Source: Anas platyrhynchos (lineage: Eukaryota > Chordata > Aves > Anseriformes > Anatidae). Taken from it: a stretch of 64,000 nucleotides of DNA. Below, piece by piece: positions 51,501-64,000 of the stretch (position 1 is the first letter of the stretch; each line of letters opens with the position of its first letter). A program made the translations under genes and the position numbers. The DNA lies in contig NC_092588.1 in NCBI RefSeq assembly GCF_047663525.1, forward strand, positions 46,794,501 to 46,858,500, given 5' to 3'. The notes beneath the pieces were generated by a model. The model searched no databases, had not been told where the DNA came from, and was given only the letters and a program-made list of their open reading frames with translations.

Positions 51501-54500
51501 ACAGAAGGAAGGCAAGAACACAATTGCCTGTGTACAAACCAGTAAACCCCAGTTTCATTCTTGGAGCTGGGACTAAATGAGCTAAGGAATGCTCTCATAA
51601 GCCTTGGTTAAAACAGAAGTGTATGTAGGTAATATAGGTGTAGCATATAGACTTGTTATACAGCACAATTCTTTCTTTCATAGCAGTTCTTTCTTTCTCT
51701 GACATTAAATCATACTTGTTTTTTAAAAGCCGTTGCTTTCCAAAGGCAAACTAGACAATTTCAAAGCCTATCAGGCTTGCTGAATGATCCTCCTTGGTGC
51801 AGTATGCAACATGCTCTGAGGCCCAGGACATTAGAGGGGAGCTGCAAGACTCCAGCTGGAGTGGTGATGGGTGGCACAAGATGTCTGGTCCAAGGGCCAT
51901 GCACTCAGAGAAACAACAGCATTGCTCAAAGAAAATAGAGACCCTGAACCACGGCATTCGTAAGTATAATAGCATCTAGATCTTCCAGGAACGCCTCACA
52001 ATCTGCAGCAATGCGGTTTTTGATTTTAGTCCCGTGGTTGTTGAGAAATGTGTGTGCGTGAATGCCTTACTTTCATTATTATTTCACATTTCAGGAGCTG
52101 AGACCTGGAAATGCCATTCTACCTACATAAGATACTCTCATCAGGTGACAACTGTTATGCCAAATGCACCATATTTGCATGAAAATGCAACTAAGTCTCA
52201 GGCTGTATGTCTGTGGTAACCAGAAAAGCATGAAAACCCATTTCTTAACTTAGAGGTCCCATTAAACAAACGAGACATGACAGTGTTTGATTTCATTCGA
52301 AAATCAGAAAGAGAACAAAAACCTGAGATATTGGAAGATTGCCCTTAGGATTTAGAAGTGGAAAGAGGAGACAATAGGTAGATTTATGCCTTTAAATCAA
52401 CTTTCTGCTTGTTTCTTCCTAAGCTTGTATGGCATTTTATGATTTAGAACACTTTTTAACTTGTTTGCAAATTGAACATCGTTTTAAAAAGGATGAGTTG
52501 TCTATAATAAAAATCAATGCAGATATTGAATTGAAGTAATGGAAAAGATCCACTTAGGTAAATATCAAATGATTTCAAAGACAGCTTGGCAAGAAATATG
52601 AATGAAAGGATTTCAACTTGTTTACAGAGGTGTGGGTAGCACAAGCATTTTAACTGTTCTATGTGAAGAATGGAAGAAATTGTTTCTGTCCCCCCCTCCC
52701 CTCCCCTTTGATCTTTTCATAATCTAAAATGTGTTCACTCTATATGCATTTGCAAGGAGGCTGCACTATTGCTGAAGTCTCTTCTTCTATTAAAATCTGT
52801 AATTAAAATAGAGTTGCAGCAGTGTTAGCTAATGAGAGTGTGTCTTGTCTCTCAGGCGAGCTCTCGCCAGAGCATGAAGGCTCCAGGGCATTGTGCTCCA
52901 GAGGACAGTAAGTGGCTGCCAAGCTATCTGGAAATCCAAATTTTGTCATGTGGGAAATTCTGACATTCTGTAATGTTTTCATTCTAAATAATAAAACTTT
53001 AAGTCTCTCTCAGGAGATAAATTTCCCAGAGAATTTGGATCAGGAAACATCAAAATGATCATGCTAAAATGTTTCCTTCTTCCTAGTTATGTACAAATGC
53101 TTAATTCTGGTAATGCCTGCTGTAAGGACACTAACACTGAATTTTCACCTACAATATGAAATGTAAGATTTCAGATGGAACTGCAGAGATAAATCAATAC
53201 TAAACATAGTTTTGAGTTTGAATTAGCCTGCTAATTTCCCACCAGAAGCATACTCAAAGTGAACACTTTATTTTTTGACCAAACATTTTGCAATAGACAG
53301 TTGTGCTGTAAAAATAAACATTTAAATAGTTCTGTTTGTTATTTCTTAATTTCAGTCTCATATTACACGTCAGTACTATGAAAAGCTCTATTACTTCAGC
53401 ATACAGGAGTTAATATCTGTTGTCTTCACTTGTTATTGTATTTTCTTTTTTAATAAAAAAGAAAACTCAAAAACTAAATACAATCAAAATTCAAACTGCC
53501 TTTAAACCACCAGAACAATTACAAAGTCATGCAGCATATAAGTGATTTACATAAACAGAATCATTCTAGGATAAAGGTCAATGTATTTTATATCCACCAT
53601 CAACCTTAATGTATGGGCCATGGTGCTTCTCTGCTCCCACAGCTCATCTATATAATTTTTTTTAATGTTGAAGCTAGTTCATCATTATAATTATGATTTA
53701 GAGTTGTTGTTTTTTTTTTTTTTTTGATGTTGTTGTTTTTGTTTTGTTTTGAAAGAACATAAGGGACAAACAACTGTCCCTTACACCTTTTGTCAGGAAC
53801 ATGAGATTTTTCCTGACTCTTCTCTCCCTGATTCTGGATTTTATCTATCTAGCCCCAGAGGGAAATCTTTGCCCTTTCAGAGATGAGCAGGAAAATCAGC
53901 CAGTTACCAAAGCTCTGCTGGTGTTTATAACGTATGTGGTGTCTACAGAAGAATGAAACAAAAAACATGCATGAGCACAACAGAACACAAAACCATATGG
54001 TATTCAGATTGAAGATAAGGGAGTTGATGATGAGAGCTTCATTAATGCTAATAAGAAGAGTGTAACTGCATTGCCGCATGTTGTGTTGCATATGTATGCT
54101 TTGGAGGCAAATAAACCTCATTTCAAATCTAATGAGTACAGTACAGTCCTCAGTTTGACATAACAAAAGTTATTCCATTGCTCAAATTATATTTGTTACT
54201 GCAATTATTTTGTTATTATTGTTGTTTTTGTTAAAAAGTTTGGTAGAGATTTAAAGGGAAAAAAAAAGGGGAGCCAAAGAGATAAAATACAAGGGGATCA
54301 TATATTATTATGTTTTTAAATATTGAAGTTCAGGAAATACTAACGTTACCAGCAGTATGTTAATAGTAACAAATAGAAACAGTTGGCAAATTTTAGCTGC
54401 AATTTCTCTTGAGAAAAGAGAAGTTTTTATCTCCTGTAAGGGACACATGCAGTGTTTAGTAAAATTCTGGTTGGGTCACAGTAGGGAAGAACTGTGACAT

Positions 54501-55007
54501 ATTCTTACATGTCATTATATTTTAAAATATGGTGTGGGTTAGTACTTTAGAGAGCAGCAACTTGGCTGTACAAGGACCCTCAGGCTCAAATTTGGCAGTG
54601 AGGGAATCAAAGCCTTTACCCGCTAAATAGGTATATAAGTAGATAATATGCAGTCATTCACCATATCTACTAATGAAAATTATTGATTTCCTGTTTAAAC
54701 TAATAAATCAACTATACATCCCTATTAATTGGTTTATTATCCAAGAACTCTAATAGTAATAGAAACACACAGTAATATTTCATTATGTTAAAATATCATG
54801 AAAGAAAATATCTGTTGAATCAGGTACAATAGACTCTGGACAATGTCAAACCAAGAAAATGAATTGTGGTATTTGCCTGAAGACCAGACACTCATTCACA
54901 GCAACTTTTAAGTAGATTGTCTGGCTGTAAATTGTTGGGTCTTTGTACCATGCCTGTGTCTTCCTTCCTTTGTGTTTGCACAAAGACAAGTAAATTGAGA
55001 GATGTAG
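48593..55007. other. AT-rich intergenic DNA
   Basis: No gene seen. Contents: T-rich 48817-48853, poly-A 50441-50455, a GAAATAAGAAAGGT-type local tandem near 50785-50815, a strong donor-like GTAAGTATA at about 51961, and the splice-site pair at 52857-52907. Confidence 0.6.
52857..52907 (+). other. Possible small exon (splice sites only)
   Basis: A pyrimidine-rich TGTGTCTTGTCTCTCAG acceptor-like site is followed by 51 bp of GC-richer sequence and a GTAAGT donor consensus after GAGGACA. The 51 bp is open in at least one frame (17 codons). There are no neighbouring exons to support it. It could belong to a noncoding transcript or be chance. Confidence 0.2.
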
Positions 55008-56250
55008 GGTAGGTCCTGCCTAACTAACCTGATTTCCTTTTATGATAAGATCACCCGTATGGTGGACCAAGGGAAACCAGCTGATGTGATTTTTTTGGAC
55101 TTCAGCAAGGCTTTTGACACGGTCTCCCATAGGATCCTACTGGACAAAATGTCCACCATACAGCTAAATAAAAACATCATACGATGGGTGAGCAATTGGC
55201 TAACGGGCAGGGCCCAAAGGGTTATGGTGAATGGGGCTGCGTCAGGCTGGCGGGCGGTCACCAGTGGGGTCCCTCAAGCCTCCATTTTAGGGCCGGTACT
55301 TTTCAATATTTTTATAAACGATCTGGATGTACGAATAGAAGGTATTTTGAGCAAGTTTGCTGATGACACCAAACTTGGAGGAGTTGTGGACTCTGTTGAG
55401 GGTGGAAAGGCCTTGCAGAGGGATCTGGATAGGTTGGAGAGCTGGGCGATCACCAACCGCATGAAGTTCAATAAGAGCAAGTGCTGGGTCCTGCACCTGG
55501 GACGGGGAAACCCCGGCTGCACATACAGACTGGGCGATGAGACGCTGGAGAGCAGCCTAGAAGAGAGGGATCTGGGGGTCGTGGTAGACAGCAAGTTGAA
55601 TATGAGCCAGCAGTGTGCCCTGGCAGCCAGGAGGGCCAACCGTGTCCTGGGGTGCATCAAGCACGGCATCGCTAGTAGGTCGAGGGAGGTGATTGTCCCG
55701 CTCTACTCTGCGCTGGTGCGGCCTCACCTCGAGTACTGTGTGCAGTTCTGGGCACCACAGCATAAAAAGGACATGAAACTGTTGGAGAGTGTCCAGAGGA
55801 GGGCTACGAAGATGGTGAAAGGCCTGGAGGGGAAGACGTACGAGGAACGGCTGAGGGCACTGGGCCTGTTCAGCCTGGAGAAGAGGAGGCTGAGGGGAGA
55901 CCTCATCGCAGTCTACAACTTCCTCGTAAGGGGGTGTCGAGAGGCAGGAGACCTTTTCTCCATTAACACCAGTGACAGGACCCACGGGAACGGGGTTAAG
56001 CTGAGGCAGGGGAAATTTAGGCTTGACATCAGGAGGGGGTTCTTCACAGAGAGGGTGGTTGCACACTGGAACAGGCTCCCCAGGGAAGTGGTCACTGCAC
56101 CGAGCCTGACTGAATTTAAGAAGAGATTGGACTGTGCACTTAGTCACATGGTCTGAACTTTTTGGGTAGACCTGTGCGGTGTCAAGAGTTGGACTTGATG
56201 ATCCTTAAGGGTCCCTTCCAACTCAGGATATTCTATGATTCTATGATTCT
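55008..56250 (+). mobile_element. Relatively young 5'-truncated CR1 LINE (plus)
   Basis: CR1 homology starts abruptly at about 55008 within the RT domain ([14 protein letters not shown]...) and runs to a canonical 3' end with tandem ATTCTATG-type repeats at about 56229-56250. The ORF2 remainder is uninterrupted. The 3' UTR (about 94 bp) includes GTTGGACTTGATGATCCTTA and CCCTTCCAACTCAGGATATT. No endonuclease domain and no promoter remain, so it cannot move by itself. No obvious target duplication flanks it. Confidence 0.93.
55059..56156 (+). CDS. CR1 ORF2 remnant: C-terminal part of reverse transcriptase, open frame
   Basis: An uninterrupted 365-codon frame from an internal Met, in frame with CR1 ORF2 back to 55008 where a TAG at 55005-55007 closes it. 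Reverse transcriptase features: LDFSKAFD (residues 13-20, motif A), GVPQAS (70-75; most CR1 copies have PQGS, so one conserved Gly is Ala) and catalytic FADD (100-103, motif C). After these come the thumb-like region and the C-terminal block with [28 protein letters not shown] and RLPREV-like motifs. It lacks the endonuclease and N-terminal RT blocks (the fingers), so it is unlikely to be active. The intact frame points to recent insertion, not to a host gene. Expression would need a flanking promoter. Confidence 0.6.
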   Translation: MVDQGKPADVIFLDFSKAFDTVSHRILLDKMSTIQLNKNIIRWVSNWLTGRAQRVMVNGAASGWRAVTSGVPQASILGPVLFNIFINDLDVRIEGILSKFADDTKLGGVVDSVEGGKALQRDLDRLESWAITNRMKFNKSKCWVLHLGRGNPGCTYRLGDETLESSLEERDLGVVVDSKLNMSQQCALAARRANRVLGCIKHGIASRSREVIVPLYSALVRPHLEYCVQFWAPQHKKDMKLLESVQRRATKMVKGLEGKTYEERLRALGLFSLEKRRLRGDLIAVYNFLVRGCREAGDLFSINTSDRTHGNGVKLRQGKFRLDIRRGFFTERVVAHWNRLPREVVTAPSLTEFKKRLDCALSHMV

Positions 56251-58094
56251 CATACCAGGTCTTGCAAAATGAAAAAGGTTGGGGGTTTGGAATTCCTGTA
56301 GTCCTGGGATTCCTGCTAGGTTTGTTTCTGTCACCTAGGTGTACAGCCTACCATGGTGTTGATATGGATCCAGAGGGAGCACTTTCCAGGTGTAAAATGA
56401 TAGCAGCATGATTGCTCCCATTATTACAATAGAGGAATACATGTGCATTTTTACATGTTGTCAATCCAAAATTTTGTGTCACTTCTAACACTTGTGCCTT
56501 ATGCAAGAACTGAGTCTACAATTACTCAAGCTAAAGACATGGGGGCATGGGGACAGGAAACTAGCTCAAAAATTTATAACTAAGGCATATTTTTGGATTA
56601 AATTAATAAGAAAATAATTTAATTGTTAGCATTCTTTCTGTGATGGTTTCAGCCCAGGGTAACTAGGCTTTCTCTCGCTATACCCAGGTGTGGTGTTGGG
56701 GCTGGCATGGACCAGGGTTTATATCTACAGGACAGTGTAAATGAGGCAATATGCTCTGGGAAGAAGACAGTATAGTTGTATGATTACAAAACATGCCATG
56801 CCCCTTCCCAGAGAACAGACTCCTATCTTTCCATTTATAAGCATAAGCACTACCTGTGATCTCACTATAGTTCCTCTTGCAGGTGGCAGTTGACCTTAAA
56901 TGACATGCAGTCTTTAATGGATTGTGCATATGAAGTAGGCTCTCTTTTCTCTCTCACTTGATATCAAATGTTACGGGCTTTTGAGAATAAGAACTGAGGA
57001 CCTGATACAAATTTGGGCAGGAGGAGATGTGAGAATAGGCGCTGATGAACATGCCCTGGATCTAATTTTATTTGGTCTGTGGTGGGAGAAAACTGGAAAG
57101 GTTTGTTGCCAAACTCAGCAGCTCCTGTGTATTCCAAGGACCTGAAAATATTTGGTCCATAATGATATCATTCCAGTCAGACAAGATCATAGAGAAAAAG
57201 ATAAAGTAATTGTATTTTGTGATGGACTGAACTTTGTACCCCAGCAAGTGCTATGACTCATCACACACTAATCAGTGCAACTCTACCTCTTTTTTTTTTT
57301 TTTTTTTTTTTTTTGTATTTTTGAAACAGAAATGATAAAATCTGTCCTAAATTCTAAGCACATGTAGGCACATGCATATACACATAGTTTATTTTAAACA
57401 TAAATATTATACAGATATGCACTAGATGTTTCATAAGTAGTTAAATAGGTCGCAATTACTCTGACCATAATAATCCTTGCATTGCCCTTTCATACACAGC
57501 TCACATATCACCTGCAAACTTTAAAAGAAAATGTTAGGGATGCTTTTATGGTAAAGGATGTTTTACTTGGTTATGTCTCTTAATAGAGAGTATACAAACA
57601 TAATTTACGTACATGGCCATGATAAGATTTTGAACAGAAAACACTCTATTGTAGTGACATCAATTAATTTGTCAACACATTAGAGCTATGTCACTGGCAC
57701 ACAAGATATCCTCTTTACAAAACAGTACCTGAATGGCATGTAAAGTCTGATTCTTACTGTTTTTTTTTTTTTTTTTTTTTTTTTTTGTTTGTTTGTTTGT
57801 TTTGCATGAGACATTCAGAGAGTGAACAGCATAACTGAAAAGAGAGTATTAAACTTCTTATACAAGCTAAATTACAAACAACAGGGAAAAGCTGAGACAG
57901 GATTATTAAACAGTCAACAGAACTGATAATTACTTTAAAAACAAAACAAAACAAATTGACATTTTTTGAAGACAGTAAGAATCAGACAGAGGTAATGAAT
58001 TGGAAGTGCTGCCTATGGCACCATATACTAATACAGAATTTATTTTTCTTTTCAGGAGATCTTTGGCAACATTAGAAACTATTACCTTGAAGTA
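56251..58094. other. Intergenic DNA between CR1 and the 58 kb candidate locus
   Basis: Contains the LTR-like piece at 56641-56700 and long poly-T tracts (57291-57314, 57761-57786, the latter passing into TTTG units). No gene seen. Confidence 0.6.
56641..56700. repeat. Possible avian LTR end fragment
   Basis: TGTGATGGTTTCAGCCCAGG followed by GTAACTAGGCTTTCTCTCGC resembles the start of common avian endogenous retroviral LTRs (TG start, GTTT..CCCAG, TCTCGCT). The similarity fades after about 60 bp, and no partner LTR, primer site or coding region follows. Confidence 0.25.
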
Positions 58095-58434
58095 GTCTGC
58101 CTTTTCCTATCTCACTGTGCAGTGAGAGCATATGATTGCAGATGACCTGGTGAATCACTGGGTTCAGTCCTACGCAGTTGTGGATGAAAAAAACAGGGTC
58201 ATGTTGCATTTCCCCATTGTCGGTGGTGCTGCCCTCCACCATGTGGCTGAGCATCTCCGTCATTGCAGAAAACATCTCGTAGATTGCTTCTTTCTCATTT
58301 GGCTGTGCCCCACCTTTTTCTTATGTTTCTTCTTGGTTTTCATTTCCAATTTCAACTAACAACATGTGACAACCATCAGTTAGGTGATCAGCTCTACCCT
58401 TCACCTTTACCGTGTTGACAGATTTGGGCAGAGC
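58095..58434 (-). pseudogene. Candidate degraded coding exon or retrocopy, unidentified
   Basis: Minus-strand sequence after an AATCTGCAG acceptor-like site reads FKALPKSVNTVKVKGRADHL and on through about 110 codons in one frame with a single TAA in the middle. The second half includes EKEAIYEMFSAMTEMLSHMV and HDPVFFIHNCVGLNPVIHQV. It stops at CAAG|GTAATA, a good donor-like site. A plus-strand frame (58132-58359) overlaps and also looks open, so the coding strand is uncertain. I do not recognise the family. If real, the stop makes it a pseudogene or implies a further short intron. Confidence 0.3.
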
Positions 58435-58669
58435 TTTGAACTGCAGATTAAAAGGAGAGCTCTATGTCCCAGCACTGCAGAGTTACAGATGAATGAGACT
58501 ACTGTAAACAGGGTGGAGAAATGTGCGTTAAACTGTCATTACACTTAATGAAACAGAATTGGCTTTGGGAAGACGATAAATTATCAGAGGCAAGGGTTGT
58601 GCCTGTAGAATACAAAGGAATACAGTATGTAAAAGTATATTTCACATCTACAGAAGTGTCTTAGCATGG

Positions 58670-58890
58670 GGTATCACAGAAAACAGGCCTGGAAGGGATC
58701 CGAGAAGGTCAGTTAGTCTATCCCCTGCTCCAAGGCAGGATAAGCTATATATAAATCATTCCTGACAGACGGCTGTGTTATGTCCTGATAAAAAAAAAAA
58801 AAAAAAAAAACACCAGCGAGGGAGACACTATAGCTCCCCAGGCAGTGTACTCCATTACTCAACTATCTCACCATTAGAGAGTATATCTAT
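58670..58890 (-). mobile_element. Ancient CR1/L3-like LINE fragment (minus)
   Basis: The left edge GGTATCACAGAAAACAGGCC is followed by TGGAAGGGATCCGAGAAGGT and TATCCCCTGCTCCAAGGCAG, the reverse complement of an old CR1-group 3' end. Further on come GAGGGAGACACTATAGCTCC and CCAGGCAGTGTACTCCATTA. A poly-A stretch (58790-58810) interrupts it. It is diverged and non-coding. Confidence 0.75.
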
Positions 58891-61800
58891 TGCCATAGTA
58901 TAAGCCCCTGCTTTCTTTTTCCTGTCACAGCTTGATAGAGGAAAAAAAAAAAAAAGGTTTATTTTCTTTCTCTTTGCAGCAAGCACATACACAGCACAAC
59001 ACTCTAAGGAGAATTGCTCTACATACAAAGACTGTGATATAGGCCATACTCAGAGTTTTAGCAAAGTGGACCTATTCAGGAATTAAACTCATGTAATGAG
59101 TTACCTATCTATATGTTACTGAAAAGAAAGTTAAAGAGTTCACTTAAATCTTGCTTGTGACTCTCCTGTGGGTATTTTTAGCTATGTCTACAGGCCACGT
59201 GCACACAGGTACTCTGTACTCACTCTGCCCTGGCCTCAGACCAGGAGTTCATGAGCTAAGTGTGATCGATCATGTTAGCAGGATACAGTTATTAAGCCTG
59301 CTAGTCTGTGGGCCAGCTCAGAAAGCAATCAGAGCAAGCTCACAACTCTCTACAGCTGTCTTTTTTAGTCCTAAATGACTGCCTGCCTGCCCGGGAAGGT
59401 GACTGCGAGTCAGGTTAGGATAGAGACTGCAAAGCACTAGCTGTAGGAGGCATACACAGAACACTAAGTATGGTGGCTTGTCAGGGTGACTAATAAAAAG
59501 ATTTCCCTATTTTCCTGACCCAATATATGAAGCTCTGTGCTTTGAATAATACAACGGGAATCAAGCCACCACATGCCTTGAGTGACGTGGCAGGAGCCTA
59601 GCTACCATGTGACACAGAGGAGGCATAGCCCAAAGCTTCACTTGGGGACAATCTGGAGCCTAGAGGGGGCTACTAGGTGCGGAGCCTTGCAGCCCTTTGG
59701 CTCCTGAGAAGAATTAAAGGCTTTTTACAGCTCTGGATCTTGTATATGAGGTGCAGCTGGTTGGTAGGTCAATGCATGAGTGGACCCATTGGGAAAAGGA
59801 TGCATGAGGGTCCTGGTGCAGGGAGGGGAATGTGCTCGAATTTCACACACTCTTAATTCTCTGAAGTTTTACTCCTGTATGGTAGCCCTGAAAGTACTTT
59901 TGTGTGGTGCAGCTTATCTGACGTTCAGAAGGGAACAAATTGACTCATTCTTAATATATGATATGGAGGAACGGCAAGATGACAGATTCACAGCCTAGCT
60001 CACTACTCTTATTCATCTACCCATATAGATGTGTTCACATAGCTAAGAGTTGAATTTAGCTCAAACATAATTGTCTTTCATCTGACATTTTGTCTTTTTT
60101 TCTGTTCTTTCCACTATATTTCTAACTGAACCCACTTTCCTCAAATTAGGGTAAGAATTCAGCAGCTTTCCCACACCATTGAAATTAGAGTTTTCGCTTC
60201 CTTAATGTTAAAGATAAAATAGAAAATGACAAAAGATCACAAATTTAGATGTAATACCTTCTCTAATCTTAGTTCAGCCTTTATGACATAAAATTCATAA
60301 AACTCTGGACTGATACAAGATCATTTTAAGAATATGAAACACTGCTAAGTCATTGAGTCAAAAGATTTGGTCTCAGTGATGAATTTTCTAGTTTTTACAC
60401 TTACATCCATGTTAAAATAGTGAACACATTATTCTGCTAGAGTCCCTCTCTCCACCAAATTAACAGAATAAAAATCACTATGAATGAACTGGGCATAAGT
60501 GTGATGAGAAATGTACACATATACACTTATTTCTTTTAGAGCCCTTTACAGCATTTTATTTACTTCTAATGCAGACATTAGTATTATGAATACATGACAT
60601 GAAAATGAAAATATGGCTGATGGTTCACAGCAGTATTCTAAAGCTTCTTAATGAAATCAAATAAATTTGAGGATTCTGTACTCCTGTTCTTGAACAAGCG
60701 TGAAAATACCTCTGTATTGGTAGACACAGAGATCAGAACATAGCTGTGATTTTGTCTGTAGAAGCAGTCCGTCTCAATGCCTGAAAATTAACTATTCAAA
60801 ATTTTGCAAGTTATATTCTTATATCAGTCAAAAATTAGATTTCCCCTCCCCCTCCTCCCCCCCCTCAAAACATACATATTTTAGAAACATAGATGATTGG
60901 CAAGTCTATACCTAAGAAAAAATATTCCTCATGAAAGATTGCCTGAAATCTATCTTTCTTTTCTTTGACACCTGGGCATAAGTTTGGGGGAAAAGTTTTT
61001 TCACTTTCTACAGAGTACTTTGCTTTCCTCTGGCAACTTGCTCCATTCAGACTTACACTGAAGCTTTCAAATATGACCTTTATTTATTAACTATGTTGTA
61101 TGTAAGTATATGTGACTTTTCAGCATTTAGTTTTAGGGTGGAGTCTATGTTAAAATACCCAAATACTAAGATACATCAAGAGAAAAAAGAAGATTATACT
61201 ATATTGTATTTTTAAAAGACTTACACATGCACATAGAGATAATGGAAATGAGAGTTTTGGTACAGTAGAAAATAAATTAAGAATAGATCTCTTCCAGTGC
61301 TTCTAGCAGCAGAGTTGTGTTCTGTCTCAGGTTTAAATCCAGTATCAAGAGGCTTGGTTAAGCCTTTAAAATCCACAGATGTTTGGGATTCTTCATGCTG
61401 CTAGGGCTGTTAGAACATCCTTATAACAATATGTATATTTTTTTTCTTTGTTTGAGACATATCCCATCTTCCTTTTCTATGAAAAATAGATTAAAGAAAA
61501 AGACAAAAAAGCAAACAAAACAAAAACAAAACCAAACCAAAGCAAAAATAAACAAACAAATAAACATTTAAATATGGTGTTGTAAGAGGCACAATGTCAT
61601 TAGGAATTTGCATTTGCATAGATGTTAAATATCTTCCCTACCTGCAAGCTAATCAAGATCGTACAAATCACTTGTTCTGCAGCCTAATGCAACCTATTAT
61701 TGTTACTTTTGTGCAACCTTGTCCTGTCCTGTGAAAAAGGGCTCTTTTTCTTACTTGTCTTTTGGGACATGGCAGTTGAATATGGGGATAGTCCTGAATT

Positions 61801-64000
61801 CTGAAATTGTGACTATGACTCTCGGTATGAGGATATATCCTTCTTTTCCTCTAGTCCTCTTACAGTCCAGGTTTTAATATTTATAAAAACCTTAGAAAAA
61901 AGATGCTGCCTATTGCAAATGACAGTTACAGAACTAAGCCCTGAAGTCTTTTTTTTTCTTTTTTCTTTCTCCCCTTCCCCCCCCCCCCCCGCTTTCCTGA
62001 TTAGTAGAATTTTAGTTGAATTAGTGTTTTGCCTGTTTATTATTTTTAATGAATAGTGTGACAACTATTCTACCTTGTTTTTCCTGTTCTCAGAAGGATT
62101 AAAAAAGTTCCAAGCCGTATTAAGGAAGGCAAAACCAAAATCATTCATTTTCTCATACATGTGCAGAGGGCCTGAAGCATTTTAGGTTAAGAAACATCAA
62201 AATTCCTTGCTTAAATGTATGGAAAGTGTATGGGGAATACAAAACAGATTGTATAGAAAATGCTTTACACATTACTAACGATTATGAGTATTTCATTCAG
62301 AAATCTGAACTCAGGTTTGCCTAAATGTCAGAGGATGTTGCTTATACATAGGATTAAAAGTTCAACATTTTCCTTGTGCTGTTTTTGCTGTAGTCCAAAG
62401 GTTACCTTTGCCCCACAAAAAGCTGTTGGTTACTGCACGCTGTACTGTACGTGAACAGCAAATTAAAAACAGAGAAACACGTCTGCAGCACAACAGACTA
62501 TTTTAGTACCCGGTGAAACTAGGGCAAAGGTTGCAGCTGGTTAACAAATATTTTGGCAGTGAATGTAAAGGAGTGAAAAAGGAAATCTAGAATGCTGAAG
62601 TTTGCACTATCAAAGGCTTTTCAATTCCTATTAATTTTTAAACACCATAAAATGCTTGGCTTGAACATACAGGCATAAAATTGCATTCATAACGTTTTTG
62701 TTTAATAGGATGGCTTGAAACAAGGAGCTGCTGACACAGATCTTTTGAAGACAACTCCAGCATTACATTTCAATGAAGGAAATTCACTTTTGAGCTATTA
62801 CATGTCAAGGCAGTTGAATACCTTGCGTGGAAATATAAAGTAGGATGGACTGGTTTACTGCTGTTGCTGTGTTCCCTCTAACTGTAGTTCAGCCCAAACA
62901 GGGCTATCTTCTTTCAGGGCTTGACTTCACTGCACTGGTTATCTTAAATTACGATACTAGAACAACATCCATAGGGTTTAATTCACAAGCAGAGAGAGAG
63001 AGGTGGGCAACAGTAGTCTGAAGTGCAGTGTCAGCAAGTGTCAGCAATAGCTGAGGGACTTGAACTCTCCCACTCCATACTAGTGTTAGTAGCATACGGT
63101 CTGCAAACTGTCCCCCAGCCTGACAGAATAAGCTTCACCTAGGGTATTGGGTGCCTTCAATTTCAACTGGAAGGCTTTGTCAGTGTGGTTGAGTGTTAAA
63201 TTAGGCACTGAACTCTGGGCTAACTCTCCTGCCTGGAAAGGCCTTTAGTCCTGAGTGTGTCTTTCCTCCTGCCTGCCACACAAAGCCGGGCTTGAGGCCA
63301 GTGGGAGCTTGGCAGCTCAGCTAACGCTCAATCTATGGGATAAGGAAATTTACTGCAAGTGAATTAAACGAGAAATTACAATAATTTAGAGAAGGTACAG
63401 TCTTTCCCAGCTTGGTATTCACTGGAGGCTGTATTTAAGACAAGCCAAGATTTCCTTAAAGAGTACTAAGTATAGATTGTTCACAGAAGGCTGGGCAGAG
63501 AGTCAATTTTAGTTTACCTCCAAAGAACAGACTTTTTTTCAAAATACGTTAGTGTTGTTTCCTGTTTCTCAGAATATCAGTGGACTTTTACCAGCACAGT
63601 ATGTAACTTGGCATGCTGAGCTATCAGGAGCTCTGGTGCATGTTTGCTCTGGTTCTTCCAACAACCCTCTCTATCTCTCTTTCTTGACACTGGGAAGAGA
63701 GGCAGGAGAGGTTACAGCTGAAAAGTACATGATGTTGTTTTGAACACATTTTTGGAAGCTGGAGTGATATTCTGGAATTTTCTTACTAGTTCAGTCCCCT
63801 TCTGACTGAGTTACTGCCAGTGACTGACAACAGCAGTCCTAATAGAGACTGCTAACAAGAGAACCAGAATGAGTTTTTGCTCCAAATAAATTACAAGCGT
63901 TTTCCACAAGAAGCTATAGGCGATATGAAATGGCTAATTAGGCCTACCTTACATGAGGCAGCTTTGTAAGAATATGTTATAAGAAGTTAGCAGAGGGATC
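58891..64000. other. Intergenic DNA, no gene seen
   Basis: Simple repeats at 58939-58955 (A), 61494-61567 (A-rich), 61977-61990 (C) and a GAGAGAGAG run at 62993-63002. A GC-richer patch at 59366-59780 contains an AATAAA, but no LTR ends or coding frame could be recognised. Confidence 0.6.
61494..61567 (+). repeat. A-rich (AAAAC/AAAC)n repeat
   Basis: About 70 bp of AAAC, AAAAC and ACCAA units. The short reading frame across it is low complexity. Confidence 0.85.

Noticed and set aside
51751..51975. Pair of overlapping 60-75 codon frames ending near GTAAGTATA
   Set aside because: Open on both strands with no family resemblance; the donor alone is not enough.
55557..56147. 196-codon minus-strand frame
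   Set aside because: It is the antisense of the CR1 ORF2 remnant; its Pro-rich composition comes from the complement of that frame.
59366..59780. GC-richer segment with AATAAA considered as a solo LTR
   Set aside because: No TG...CA ends, no flanking duplication and no similarity I could name.
1..64000. tRNA, rRNA, CRISPR arrays or bacterial-type defence systems
   Set aside because: None seen; the window is vertebrate intergenic DNA around one developmental gene.

Overview
The window is vertebrate nuclear DNA, almost certainly from a bird. Two independent signs support this: at least eight copies of CR1, the dominant avian LINE, several with the CR1 3' end built from short ATTCTATG-type repeats; and a three-exon SNAI2 (Slug) gene whose 268-residue product matches the chicken Slug protein as I remember it. 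Species cannot be fixed from the window alone. The DNA is AT-rich, with many poly-A/T tracts and A-rich microsatellites.

The one confidently functional protein gene is SNAI2, on the minus strand (CDS 21066 down to 18768 in three exons). Splice sites, phases and length all fit: 79 + 546 + 182 nt = 268 codons plus stop. Downstream lies a roughly 1.1 kb 3' UTR ending near an AATAAA at 17668-17673, with clustered seed matches for miR-124, miR-203 and miR-1/206. Upstream lies a compact 5' region with an inverted CCAAT box, a CACCTG E-box and a TATA-like element. About 5 kb further upstream is an isolated, very CpG-dense island (about 26120-26315) with no recognisable gene attached.

The rest is a gene desert, as expected around a developmental transcription factor. 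It holds CR1 insertions of several ages: 4466-4665, 13765-14230, 28952-29575 (with a younger nested copy), 36000-37815 (reaches into the endonuclease region but has lost the RT core), 43866-43930, 47870-48592, 55008-56250 (still carries a long open reverse transcriptase frame) and 58670-58890. There are also two old MIR-like SINE pieces, possible older amniote repeat fragments, and many simple repeats. Two minus-strand stretches (about 27180-28790 and 58090-58440) look like decayed or unrecognised coding sequence and are the best candidates for something undescribed. No bacterial-type systems, CRISPR arrays, rRNA or tRNA genes were seen.
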